Origin: Melioribacter sp051488685
Lineage (GTDB): Bacteria; Bacteroidota; Ignavibacteria; Ignavibacteriales; Melioribacteraceae
Length of the DNA: 64,000 nt
Assembly: GCF_051488685.1 (NCBI RefSeq)
Contig: NZ_JBPSEH010000001.1
Coordinates: 682,001 to 746,000 of the forward strand
Direction of reading: 5' to 3'
Positions 18,612-27,189 of the stretch are shown piece after piece (within the stretch, counting starts at the first letter, position 1; each line of letters opens with the position of its first letter). The translations under genes were made by a program, and so were the position numbers. The notes under the pieces were generated by a model, which was given only the letters and a program-made list of their open reading frames with translations, did not search any database and had not been told where the DNA came from.

Positions 18612-20933
18612 CTAAGTTGAATCAATATTAAAATCTCTTCTATTAAAGACAACGCGGAAAATTGAGCCTTTATTCTTTTTACTTTTTAGCGTAATTATAG
18701 CTCCATTAATGTTACAATAATTTTTAACGAGTGCAAGACCGAGCCCATTGCCTTCATATTTTCTTGAATATCCAATTTCCTCCTGCATAAAAGGTTTGAA
18801 AAGCTCCCTCTGGAATTCATCAGACATTCCAATTCCAGTATCCGCCACATCTACAAACAGTTGATTCCTTTTATTTCTATCAATGATAATTTTTACACTC
18901 CCTTTTTCGGTATATTTAATTGCATTGTCGATCAAATTCGCAAATATCTGAACAACACTATATTCATCACCAAGAATTTTTGTGTCATCAGTTTTTTTCT
19001 TAAGCTCAAAATTGAGATTTTTTACACTGGCAAAGTTCTGATACTCGTTATAAAGCAATAAAAGTCTTTCATAAAGGTCAAATTCCTTAAATAACGGTTG
19101 GTATGATTTTGTTTGCAACTCAGCCATATTAAGAATTAAATCGATCGTGCGTATCAACCGTTGACTGGAAATTTCGATGCCGTTAAAATACTCATTTGAT
19201 TCGTTCGTTTTTTCGGGAAGATTTTCTACAATAAAGTCTTTTATCAACGAAACATAACCCAGTATTCGATTTAACGGCGAGCGTATTTCGTGCGATATTT
19301 GCGCAAGAAATGCAGATTTAAGCTTTTCAGAGTGCTCCGCCTTTTCCTTAGCAATTAATAATTGGTTTTCATATTGCTTTCTTTCAACTATTGCTTTTGT
19401 TATCGACAAAATATGCGGTTCGTTCTTCAGATAAATTATTTTAGCCGACATAAGAGCCGGGATTAACGTTCCATCTTTTGCTCTGAATAACGACTCAAGA
19501 TTTTCAACAATTCCATTCTTCATTAGACCTGCGATCAATTTATCCCTGTCCTCTGGTATTGCCCAGATATTTATCTCAGACGAAAGTTTACCAATAACAT
19601 CTTTTTCTGTATAACCCGTCAAGCGAGTAAACCCTTCGTTAATTTCAACATACTCGCCATTTAGTTTATTAATGTTCACTGCATCGGGACTGGTATAAAA
19701 TGCTGCTTTAAATTTCGTTTCGTTTGCTTCGGCTTTCTCTTTGGCTTCAATTATTTCTTTCTCATATTTCTTCCTGTCACTTATATCTCTTACAATGTCG
19801 GAATGAATAATTTCACCATTATATTCAAATGATGTAACCGATATTTCTACTGGAATAATAGTTCCATCTCTGGTTTTGTGCTCTGTTTCAAACGTATAAC
19901 TCCTTCTTTCAATTGACTTTTCCCAGTGTTGCTCCCAGTTTTCTTTTTTAACATGCGGATCGATATCAAAAACTGTTTTGGAAAGCAATTCTTTTTTTGT
20001 ATAACCGAGTTCTTTACAGGCAGACTTGTTTGCATAGATTATTTGTCCCTTTGAATTAACCCAGAAAATTGGGTCGTGCGCATATTCAATCGTTTTCTCA
20101 ATTGCTCTTAATTTTTCTTCTTTCTGTTTGCGTATGGTTATATCCGTATTTGCAAAAACACATGTTTCAATTTTACCATCGTGTGTTAATTTAGGATAAA
20201 TTCTGGCAATGGTTATAATTTCCTTACCATTCCTGTCTTTGTATTTGATTTCAACATCTTTAAACTTTTTGCCTTTATATATTTCATCGACCAACTTCTT
20301 CACATAATCATTTTCATATTTCTTACGTTTTATAATTATTGGGGAGCTGATAAAATTCGATACTTTTTTTGAATCTAATTTTTCGAGATTACCAAAGACT
20401 TTTTCGGCAGCAGCATTGAGATAAACAAAGTTCAAATTCCTATCGACAGTAAAAATAATATTAGGTGAATTGTCGACGGCACTTTTGAATTGAAACTCGA
20501 CCTTCTTTGATCTTTCTTTCTCTTCAATCATCTCTGAAATATCGTACAAAATTCCATTAACTACATGGTGATTATCTATCTTCGTTAATTTTGCAATGTC
20601 TCTAATCCATCGGATCGAACCATTTTTGTGTAATATTCGATAAATTAGATTAGCCGTATGATTCTTCTTTTTGAACAATTGTTCTCTTTTTTTCTTGAAT
20701 AGTTTTATATCCTGTTTATAAATTATTTCACTCCATTTTAATTTGCCGGATATAAAATTCTTAGCAGGATATCCGGAGACTCTCATTGCTTCGCCTTCTA
20801 AATAAATAAAACGATTTTCTGTCAAATCGAACTGATACAAAATTCCATCGAGTCTTTTCGTCATAAGACGAACGACAATTTCTTTATTGGTCAGCTTCGT
20901 TTTTATTTTCCCTATGTTATCCGACTTTTTCAA
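18612..20933 (-). CDS. multi-PAS sensor histidine kinase
   Basis: The 773-residue protein is soluble, with no membrane segment. Four PAS domains follow in tandem (about residues 25-135, 145-270, 280-395 and 405-520), each ending in a PAC-like segment. A HisKA domain has phospho-acceptor His in ISHEIRSPLNRILGY (about 550-565), and a HATPase_c domain has N box NLIDNAIKYT, G1 DTGIGM and G2 GNGLGLALV. No receiver domain is fused, and no response regulator gene adjoins. The signal is unknown; PAS domains may bind haem, flavin or small ligands. Confidence 0.93.
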   Translation of the reverse strand: MKKSDNIGKIKTKLTNKEIVVRLMTKRLDGILYQFDLTENRFIYLEGEAMRVSGYPAKNFISGKLKWSEIIYKQDIKLFKKKREQLFKKKNHTANLIYRILHKNGSIRWIRDIAKLTKIDNHHVVNGILYDISEMIEEKERSKKVEFQFKSAVDNSPNIIFTVDRNLNFVYLNAAAEKVFGNLEKLDSKKVSNFISSPIIIKRKKYENDYVKKLVDEIYKGKKFKDVEIKYKDRNGKEIITIARIYPKLTHDGKIETCVFANTDITIRKQKEEKLRAIEKTIEYAHDPIFWVNSKGQIIYANKSACKELGYTKKELLSKTVFDIDPHVKKENWEQHWEKSIERRSYTFETEHKTRDGTIIPVEISVTSFEYNGEIIHSDIVRDISDRKKYEKEIIEAKEKAEANETKFKAAFYTSPDAVNINKLNGEYVEINEGFTRLTGYTEKDVIGKLSSEINIWAIPEDRDKLIAGLMKNGIVENLESLFRAKDGTLIPALMSAKIIYLKNEPHILSITKAIVERKQYENQLLIAKEKAEHSEKLKSAFLAQISHEIRSPLNRILGYVSLIKDFIVENLPEKTNESNEYFNGIEISSQRLIRTIDLILNMAELQTKSYQPLFKEFDLYERLLLLYNEYQNFASVKNLNFELKKKTDDTKILGDEYSVVQIFANLIDNAIKYTEKGSVKIIIDRNKRNQLFVDVADTGIGMSDEFQRELFKPFMQEEIGYSRKYEGNGLGLALVKNYCNINGAIITLKSKKNKGSIFRVVFNRRDFNIDST

Positions 20934-21069
20934 TATTAATATTTAATTTTCTCTAATTATTATCGGACGCATTGAATTTAACTTAAATTAATACAAAAAT
21001 CATTATTGCTAATTACGAATAATAAATTTAATTTGAAGTGAGGTAATCCATTCAAAAATATGAGGGGCG

Positions 21070-21849
21070 ATGAAAAGGTTATTGTATTTATGTTTATTTC
21101 TTCTAATTTCATGTTCAGAAAGCTCTGATATTGTAGCTCCAGTTCTTTACAACGTAGAAAAATCAAGCACAGCTACAATAAAATTAGGAATCAAAAATTA
21201 TGCATATATCAACAACGAACTAAAAATCCTTTTTCTTGAGGTACCGTCTGATTCAAGATGCCCAATTGGAGTAGAGTGCTTCTGGGAAGGAAATGCAGTC
21301 GTTCGTTTAAGAATTGTGTTGGGTTCAGAAAAAAGGACTGTCGACCTTAATACTTTCAGGTCGTTCGGATATTCTTATTCGATTGGAAATTATTTAATAC
21401 GACTCAAATCGTTGTCCCCTTATCCGGTCTATCCTGACTCGATTAATCCAGAAGAGTATGTAGTCGAACTTGAGATACTTAATTCTCCTAATCCAATTCA
21501 AATTGAAAGCATAAAAGAACTCGAATTATATAAGAAAGATCCTTACGTTATTAACAAGATGGAATTATTGGACGATAAATTAATCCTTCAAGTATCATAC
21601 AGTGGCGGGTGTAGAAAGCATGAATTTTACACTCTTTGGTATTATCCACCATGGTCTTCCGTATCAGATGTAAATCTTTATTTAATGCATGACAACAATG
21701 GCGATATGTGCGAGGCGTATTTAAGTGATACCGTATTCATCGATTTAGGACCCATAAAACAATATTTTCAAAGTATGAATATCGATGGTGTAGCTCTACA
21801 CGTTCATAACAATCTGGAATTATATGATTCGATCAGGTACAATTTTTAA
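21070..21849 (+). CDS. hypothetical lipoprotein
   Basis: The 259-residue protein starts MKRLLYLCLFLLISC, with lipobox LISC (Cys15). The first half contains SRCPIGVECFWEGNAVVRL, a pattern seen in small secreted proteins of this phylum with conserved cysteines; the second half has a GGCRKHEFYTLW segment. Function unknown. It ends 4 bases inside the 3' end of the convergent trmB. Confidence 0.78.
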   Translation: MKRLLYLCLFLLISCSESSDIVAPVLYNVEKSSTATIKLGIKNYAYINNELKILFLEVPSDSRCPIGVECFWEGNAVVRLRIVLGSEKRTVDLNTFRSFGYSYSIGNYLIRLKSLSPYPVYPDSINPEEYVVELEILNSPNPIQIESIKELELYKKDPYVINKMELLDDKLILQVSYSGGCRKHEFYTLWYYPPWSSVSDVNLYLMHDNNGDMCEAYLSDTVFIDLGPIKQYFQSMNIDGVALHVHNNLELYDSIRYNF

Positions 21850-22496
21850 TCGAGAGTAAAACGGACGAGTTTTATTTTCTTCCCATCTGCGATGTGCTGA
21901 TTTTCATATTTTGTGCGGATTTTTTCTTCTTCACTCAGATTTTCTTCCGAATAGAGGTCTTTAAGAGCTTTGATCAACTTAAGATTTTCCTCTTCAACAA
22001 CAGAAAGCGTATATTCGTAAAGAGTGTCGTCATCGGTCTTTAAACTGATAACGGCACCTGGAGTCATAATTTTTTTATAAACTTCAAGAAAGCGCGGATG
22101 TGTAAGCCTTTTTTTCATACTGCTGCGACGGGGATACGGGTCGGGAAATGTAATCCAGATTTCTTCGGCTTTCATTGTTTTGAATACTTCGTCGAGGCGT
22201 TCAATGTAGGAAATTAAAAAGGCTGCGTTTTTAATTCCTTTATCATCGGCATTTTTAGATGCATTCCAGATACGAGCCGCTTTCCTGTCAATTCCGATAA
22301 AATACCTGTCGGGATAAAGTTGCGCCAGATTAATTGAATAATCCGCCTGTCCGCAGCCGAGTTCCAGCGTTACTTTTTCGGTATTATTCAGGTAACTCCT
22401 CAGCTTTTCCTCTACGTTTTCCGATTTAGCATCGAACACATTTTCAAACGTTCTAACTTCGAGTAATTTTCTTAATTTTCTTCTCGGCATAAGCAA
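21846..22496 (-). CDS. trmB: tRNA (guanine-46-N7)-methyltransferase TrmB
   Basis: It uses SAM to methylate G46 in the variable loop of tRNA. The 216-residue length is normal. Motif I is LELGCGQADYSINLA (about residues 44-58), followed by FIGIDRKAARIW and the diagnostic EIWITFPDPYPRRSSMKKRL, whose Asp and basic residues bind tRNA. It starts MLMPRRK; the second Met at codon 3 is also possible. The gene converges on the upstream lipoprotein gene. Confidence 0.93.
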   Translation of the reverse strand: MLMPRRKLRKLLEVRTFENVFDAKSENVEEKLRSYLNNTEKVTLELGCGQADYSINLAQLYPDRYFIGIDRKAARIWNASKNADDKGIKNAAFLISYIERLDEVFKTMKAEEIWITFPDPYPRRSSMKKRLTHPRFLEVYKKIMTPGAVISLKTDDDTLYEYTLSVVEEENLKLIKALKDLYSEENLSEEEKIRTKYENQHIADGKKIKLVRFTLD

Positions 22497-22614
22497 ATTC
22501 TTTTTTGAAAAATAAAATTAAACATTTCGAAAGAAATTCTTATTGAAATTTCTTCTAAAAAAATTACTATTTTTAATTATCCTCATCCGAAAAAGAAAAA
22601 AAGGGGGTACTTAA

Positions 22615-23256
22615 ATGTGTTATGGTTTCGAGACTAAAATAGAAGCGGCTATTCTGATAAGAAAACTTCTCGAAAAAAAATATAACGTCGAGGCAAAAGA
22701 ACTCGACGAATCGTTTAAGAAAATAAACATCCGACCAAACGATAAAATTCTATGTGTTTATAAAGAGGGTAATAAACTCCAGATAAGCCTGATTAAATGG
22801 GGAATTAAATTCGGTAAGGATAAACCGAATATTGTCAATTCGAGGAGCGAAACAATTAAAGAAAAAAAATTCTGGAATGACCTGTTTACAAATAATCGAT
22901 GCCTTGTACCGATGACAAGTTTTTATGAATGGATCGAGGTAGACGGCAAAAAAGTTCAGCATAAAATTTATATTTATAACGAAGAGTATTTTTTTGTGCC
23001 TGGAATAATGTATAAAGACAAAGACAACAATCTTTCTGTATCAATTATTACAACGACGCCGAATAAATTTATAGAACCTTTTCACAACCGTATGCCAGTA
23101 TTGCTGGAACTCGACGAAGCATTACAATTTATAGACGAGTCTGCAATCGAATCATTAAAAAGACTCAGACCTTATCCTCACTCAATTAAAATGAGAAAAG
23201 AAGTGGCCGTTTTGCCGATACGAAAAAAGAAAGTAAGCGAGGTAAAAAAAGACTAA
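22615..23256 (+). CDS. SRAP domain protein (YedK/HMCES family)
   Basis: The family crosslinks through Cys2 to abasic sites in single-stranded DNA and shields them. The 213-residue protein begins MCYGF, so Cys2 is exposed after Met removal. Other conserved residues are in NSRSETI (Asn/Arg), RCLVPMTSFYEW (Glu) and FHNRMPVLL (active-site His). GGGGGT lies about 8 bases before the ATG. It sits 35 bases before prfA and may share its transcript. Confidence 0.93.
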   Translation: MCYGFETKIEAAILIRKLLEKKYNVEAKELDESFKKINIRPNDKILCVYKEGNKLQISLIKWGIKFGKDKPNIVNSRSETIKEKKFWNDLFTNNRCLVPMTSFYEWIEVDGKKVQHKIYIYNEEYFFVPGIMYKDKDNNLSVSIITTTPNKFIEPFHNRMPVLLELDEALQFIDESAIESLKRLRPYPHSIKMRKEVAVLPIRKKKVSEVKKD

Positions 23257-23291
23257 ACTTAGTATATTTGAAATCGAATTTCGAGGATATA

Positions 23292-24377
23292 ATGGAAATT
23301 TACGACAAATTAAAATCAATACGGGAAAAGTTTGAAGAAATTAACACCAAACTTACCGATCCCGAGGTGTTATCGGACCAGAAGAGGGTTATTTCCCTTA
23401 GTAAGGAACGCAGAGACCTGGAAGAAATTGTAGCCGCTTTCAGCGAATACGAAAAAGTACTCAAAGAAATCAACGGCAACAAAGAGATAATAGAAACTTC
23501 ATCCGATAAAGAATTAGTAGAAATTGCCGAAATCGAATTAAAGGATTTGAACAAGAAACTTGAAGAGCTCGAAGAGAAGATAAAATTATTGCTCATTCCG
23601 AAAGACCCGAACGACGACAAAGATGTAATTGTTGAAATACGAGCAGGAACAGGCGGCGAAGAAGCAGGATTATTTGCCGCCGATTTGTATCGGATGTATT
23701 CGAGATATGCCGAAAAGCGCGGCTGGCACAAGGAACTGATTGATATCAACGATACAGGTCTGGGCGGTATAAAAGAAGTTGTCTTTTCGCTCTCTGGTAC
23801 AAACGTTTACGGAGACATGAAATTCGAAAGTGGTGTTCATCGTGTTCAACGAGTGCCGGAAACTGAAGCCAGCGGCAGAATTCATACATCCGCCGCATCT
23901 GTAGTCGTTCTGCCAGAAGTTGAAGATGTCGACGTTGAAATCGACCCAAATGATTTACGCATCGACGTCTACAGAAGTGGTGGGGCCGGTGGCCAAAATG
24001 TAAATAAAGTGGAAACCGCTATCCGTATTACACACCTGCCTACAGGACTTGTAGTTCAATGTCAGGACGAACGTTCGCAGCTCAAAAATCGACAAAAGGC
24101 AATGAAAGTATTAAAAGCTCGCCTTTACGATATGAAAATGCAAGAACAGATGTCCGAAATTTCTGCACAACGTAAATTGATGGTACGCAAAGGCGATCGG
24201 AGCGACAAAATTAGAACTTACAACTTTCCTCAAAATAGAGTTACCGACCACCGCATTGGTCTGACACTTTATAATCTCGATTCAATTATGGAAGGTGAAC
24301 TCGACGAGTTGATTGAAAAACTTAAGATTGCCGACCGCACAGAAAAATTGAACATGGCTGGTAGTAGTCGTGACTAA
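23292..24377 (+). CDS. prfA: peptide chain release factor 1
   Basis: RF1 reads UAA and UAG stop codons and triggers peptide release on the ribosome. About 361 residues. The GGQ motif lies at about residues 233-235 in SGGAGGQNVNKVETAIR. The stop-codon region reads RVPETEASGRIHTS, the P-x-T type of RF1 rather than the SPF of RF2. I choose the ATG at 23292 because GAGG lies 5 bases upstream; an in-frame TTG at 23268 has no such site. The end overlaps the next gene by 8 bases. Confidence 0.95.
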   Translation: MEIYDKLKSIREKFEEINTKLTDPEVLSDQKRVISLSKERRDLEEIVAAFSEYEKVLKEINGNKEIIETSSDKELVEIAEIELKDLNKKLEELEEKIKLLLIPKDPNDDKDVIVEIRAGTGGEEAGLFAADLYRMYSRYAEKRGWHKELIDINDTGLGGIKEVVFSLSGTNVYGDMKFESGVHRVQRVPETEASGRIHTSAASVVVLPEVEDVDVEIDPNDLRIDVYRSGGAGGQNVNKVETAIRITHLPTGLVVQCQDERSQLKNRQKAMKVLKARLYDMKMQEQMSEISAQRKLMVRKGDRSDKIRTYNFPQNRVTDHRIGLTLYNLDSIMEGELDELIEKLKIADRTEKLNMAGSSRD

Positions 24378-24564
24378 AAAGAAAAAAGAAGATGAACGGT
24401 ATAATCCTCGATGTCCTTTTTGCAATTCAAACGCTACTTTGATTCTAAACCCCCCAAAATATAACCATCCCGACAACGAGTGGCTCTGCCTTCTTTGCGG
24501 TAGAATTTTTACAGAGAATAAAAAGAAGAATCCAGACTTGTATAATTCTTCCAGGGAAAACTAA
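24370..24564 (+). CDS. small zinc-ribbon protein
   Basis: The 64-residue protein has two knuckles, CPFC near residue 15 and CLLC near 40, which makes a zinc ribbon likely. The N-terminus is lysine-rich. It starts with GTG inside the 3' end of prfA, which implies translational coupling. I know no function; it may bind RNA or the ribosome. Confidence 0.72.
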   Translation: MTKKKKEDERYNPRCPFCNSNATLILNPPKYNHPDNEWLCLLCGRIFTENKKKNPDLYNSSREN

Positions 24565-24601
24565 TTGCCATTTCCGGTATAGCCGTAATTTCAATTCATA
24601 G

Positions 24602-24645
24602 AAAGCTACTCATCGTATTTCCGATAAAAAATTAATAGTAGCTTT
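24602..24645. repeat. inverted repeat after the zinc-ribbon gene
   Basis: AAAGCTACT (24602-24610) and AGTAGCTTT (24637-24645) are perfect 9-base arms around a 26-base loop, followed by GAAAAGTTTTT. It could end the prfA transcript, but the loop is long for a classical terminator. Confidence 0.4.
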
Positions 24646-24778
24646 GAAAAGTTTTTAGAACACCTCCTTTACAATAATTTTAGATTACAACTTATTTAAA
24701 ATTTATATCTAACATATAAAGTTTATTTGTTGATTGTTTATTAATCTACTATTTTTATACATAAAACAGATTACTTTT

Positions 24779-25252
24779 ATGTATACAATCGAGTATTTAA
24801 AGAAGAAACTACATACAAACGGCAATATTAAACTTACAGAAGTTCGTTTAACAAAAAGATTGATAAATAAAGAAGAATACGACCCACTGTTAATTTATAA
24901 TTTTGGTTCTGTCTGGTCGATTCCCGACGCAAAAATAAAATTTGGTAACGAGAGGCGTAATATAAAAGACGCAAACAGGCCGGTCGTTTTGTTATCAAAA
25001 GTAAATCAATTTAACGCAAAGAGTGAAATTGAAGTAGCACCTGGCACTTCATTATACCACAGACCATCAGAAACAATTTTAGTAGCAAAGGTGCCTCCAG
25101 AAAGATTAAGAAACACCACTTACTTCCTTTTACATCATAGACAAACTATCTCAATAAGATCGCTACGCAAAAAACTTCCCGATTTAAGTTACTCATTAAT
25201 AAATGAACTAAAAAAAATACTCGATAAAACAAATGCAACTAATGAAGGATAA
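24779..25252 (+). CDS. MazF/PemK-like protein (first gene of the CRISPR-linked cassette)
   Basis: The product is 157 residues from the ATG at 24779; an upstream in-frame ATG at 24734 would add a non-conserved hydrophobic leader. Residues 35-150 follow the MazF pattern: FGSVWSI, then NRPVVLLSKVNQFN, then IEVAPGTS, then TYFLLHHRQTISIRSLRKKL. MazF proteins are RNases, but a MazF homologue (CalpT) serves as sigma-factor inhibitor in the CRISPR CalpL/T/S system. Whether this one keeps RNase activity cannot be judged. It overlaps the next gene by 20 bases, so the two are coupled. No Shine-Dalgarno sequence is evident. Confidence 0.65.
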   Translation: MYTIEYLKKKLHTNGNIKLTEVRLTKRLINKEEYDPLLIYNFGSVWSIPDAKIKFGNERRNIKDANRPVVLLSKVNQFNAKSEIEVAPGTSLYHRPSETILVAKVPPERLRNTTYFLLHHRQTISIRSLRKKLPDLSYSLINELKKILDKTNATNEG

Positions 25253-26297
25253 TATAACCGACATAATTCGAAAAATAATATCAGAAGATTACAATCATAC
25301 TGATATTATTGAACTCGACAATCAGATTAATAATATGCTTCATAAGTGGATAAAAGACACTAATAAATTTATTGAAGCTGAATTAATACAAGATTTCAAG
25401 CAAAATGTAATGCAGTCCCTGTGGGAATCCTTTTCAAAAAACGAAATCTGGAAAGAAAAAATCGTGCCCTCTGAAGACAATGATAAGATTATGATTTCGT
25501 ATGTCTATTCAATTATTAGAACTTGCTATAGAGAATCGATCGATAAATCCAGTTTTAAAGACGTCATCAATCTCCGCTCTTCTGTCATAAAAGCCTTAGA
25601 GACACTGGTAGAGAAAAAACTAATCATCAAAGAAAATAAATTCAACGAATTTTATTATTCCGTGAATAATAAAAAAGAAAAAAAGATTTACGACGGAGAA
25701 GTCGAATTCAACCGCCTCTTCATTGTAAGACAAAATAGCTCAAATGGCTTAGGTAAAATTAGTTCTCAGGCAGTTTATGAGGCAGTTTGGGAGATTCTAA
25801 AAAATTTAGAAAATTATTATTTGTCCCTCTCTCTTATCATTGAAATCATAAAGAATAACAGCGACGTTAACAGTTTTAAGTTACTGCCGCTGGAAAATAC
25901 AACTGATAATATGGATGAAAATATGAATGTTTTAGCTGAAGATCGTTTAATAGTAGAAAACGATGCTATTTCAATTACTACTGATGCGAACAAGTTTATT
26001 GATTACTGCAATGCTAAATTGAATTACTATCTCTCAAATAAACAAAAAGCTGATTACTATAAAATCTGTTTTTATCTCTATTTTAAATCCGGATTTACTT
26101 ATTCAGAAATTCGCGATTTCTTAGAATTAAAATTCAATAAAAACATTTCGATTCAGACCGTAAAAAATTATATTTCCGATTTTTTTAACATACTCGATTT
26201 TAAGAAAGACTATAACATTGACGACAAAGAGCTTATGGAATTAATTGATGCATATATGAGCCACATCGCAAATGAATTTAATCTTATAGAAGAATAA
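25233..26297 (+). CDS. putative sigma-factor-like protein with C-terminal HTH
   Basis: The 354-residue protein is not a standard family member. The N-terminal 100 residues (AELIQDFKQNVMQSLWESF, then ISYVYSIIRTCYRESID) resemble region 2 of ECF sigma factors, followed by RSSVIKALETLVEK. The C-terminal segment (about 265-325: YFKSGFTYSEIRDFLEL and ISIQTVKNYISDFF) looks like a sigma region-4 helix-turn-helix. The middle about 150 residues are unassigned. By position and pattern it could be the counterpart of CalpS, the sigma factor freed in the CalpL system. That is inference; a general DNA-binding regulator is the alternative. Confidence 0.5.
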   Translation: MQLMKDNITDIIRKIISEDYNHTDIIELDNQINNMLHKWIKDTNKFIEAELIQDFKQNVMQSLWESFSKNEIWKEKIVPSEDNDKIMISYVYSIIRTCYRESIDKSSFKDVINLRSSVIKALETLVEKKLIIKENKFNEFYYSVNNKKEKKIYDGEVEFNRLFIVRQNSSNGLGKISSQAVYEAVWEILKNLENYYLSLSLIIEIIKNNSDVNSFKLLPLENTTDNMDENMNVLAEDRLIVENDAISITTDANKFIDYCNAKLNYYLSNKQKADYYKICFYLYFKSGFTYSEIRDFLELKFNKNISIQTVKNYISDFFNILDFKKDYNIDDKELMELIDAYMSHIANEFNLIEE

Positions 26298-26316
26298 AAT
26301 TGATGCAGGAATAAAT

Positions 26317-27189
26317 ATGAACAAAGAACACAAATACATAGAATTTATGCTGAACCCTCCCGAAGTATTTGAAGAAGGACAGGTTTGGAAATCTCCTTCG
26401 AAAAGACTCGAGTTCGTCATAACAGAAGTGCTAAACAAAGAGATTGTGCGAGCAGCGTTTATTACGTCAATTAAAGAAGTAGTTGATAAAGGAGATGTTT
26501 GTTTGACAGAAGATCCTGTTATGTCGGAAGTTTTCGCTGTAGAAAAGTTCGTGCTTCGAATAACAGATAGACCGATACCGACCAAGTACTTGACTGTTTA
26601 CGAAGGGAAGGTTACACCAGAAACGCTGAAGAAGATAAAAGCATCGCTCAAAAATAAAACGTACGACTATGACGAGCTTCAGCGGGTATTTATTGATGAA
26701 CTGCTCGAAGATTTAGAGCCCTATTCAATGGAGGCTCTCGAAATCTATGAAGATTCACTTCCCCGCATCTTTCCGATCAATCTACCCTATGTAGAAAACT
26801 ACTCAATCGAAAAGAAAATTCGTCTCGCTGCCAACGACTTTGCAACCGAAGAAAAAGATCTGGAATTCTGGAGAAAGGAAAGAGATTCGCTTTACAGGCA
26901 CGAATTGCCCTTTGAAATTCCTGGTTTGCTCATAAGAATTTCAAACGTCGATAATGTCTACTATTTAATTATTGTTTCGAATCAATTCAAAAAAATCGAC
27001 AAAATTAATATTACCGAAGAAAATGGTTCTTTTCTAAAGATGGAAAATCTTGAAATTCCTGATTCAAACAGAATTGCCATCCCAATAAATAAAGCTTTTA
27101 ACGAGGATTTCCCATACAATATCGAAGTAATAATTGACAGCAAGGTTTATTCTCTTTCTTTTGTAGTGAATTATGATAAACAAAATTGA
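26317..27189 (+). CDS. unknown protein with possible MazF-like N-terminal barrel (candidate inhibitor/protease target)
   Basis: 290 residues. The start (EVFEEGQVWKSP, then LEFVITEVLNKEIVRAAFIT, then AVEKFVLRITDRPIP) has the GQVW opening and strand order of MazF-like SH3 barrels. Residues 125-200 are charged and helical, and the C-terminal 90 residues look beta-rich. In CalpT a MazF-like fold holds the sigma factor and is cut by the Lon protease, so this protein is a candidate substrate. I have no direct family match. A GGA lies 8 bases before the ATG, and the 3' end overlaps the Lon-like gene by 17 bases. Confidence 0.45.
   Translation: MNKEHKYIEFMLNPPEVFEEGQVWKSPSKRLEFVITEVLNKEIVRAAFITSIKEVVDKGDVCLTEDPVMSEVFAVEKFVLRITDRPIPTKYLTVYEGKVTPETLKKIKASLKNKTYDYDELQRVFIDELLEDLEPYSMEALEIYEDSLPRIFPINLPYVENYSIEKKIRLAANDFATEEKDLEFWRKERDSLYRHELPFEIPGLLIRISNVDNVYYLIIVSNQFKKIDKINITEENGSFLKMENLEIPDSNRIAIPINKAFNEDFPYNIEVIIDSKVYSLSFVVNYDKQN

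Noticed and set aside
24661..24670. CACCTCCTTT, identical to the 3' end of 16S rRNA (anti-Shine-Dalgarno)
   Set aside because: Ten bases only, and no other 16S-like sequence around it; most likely chance.
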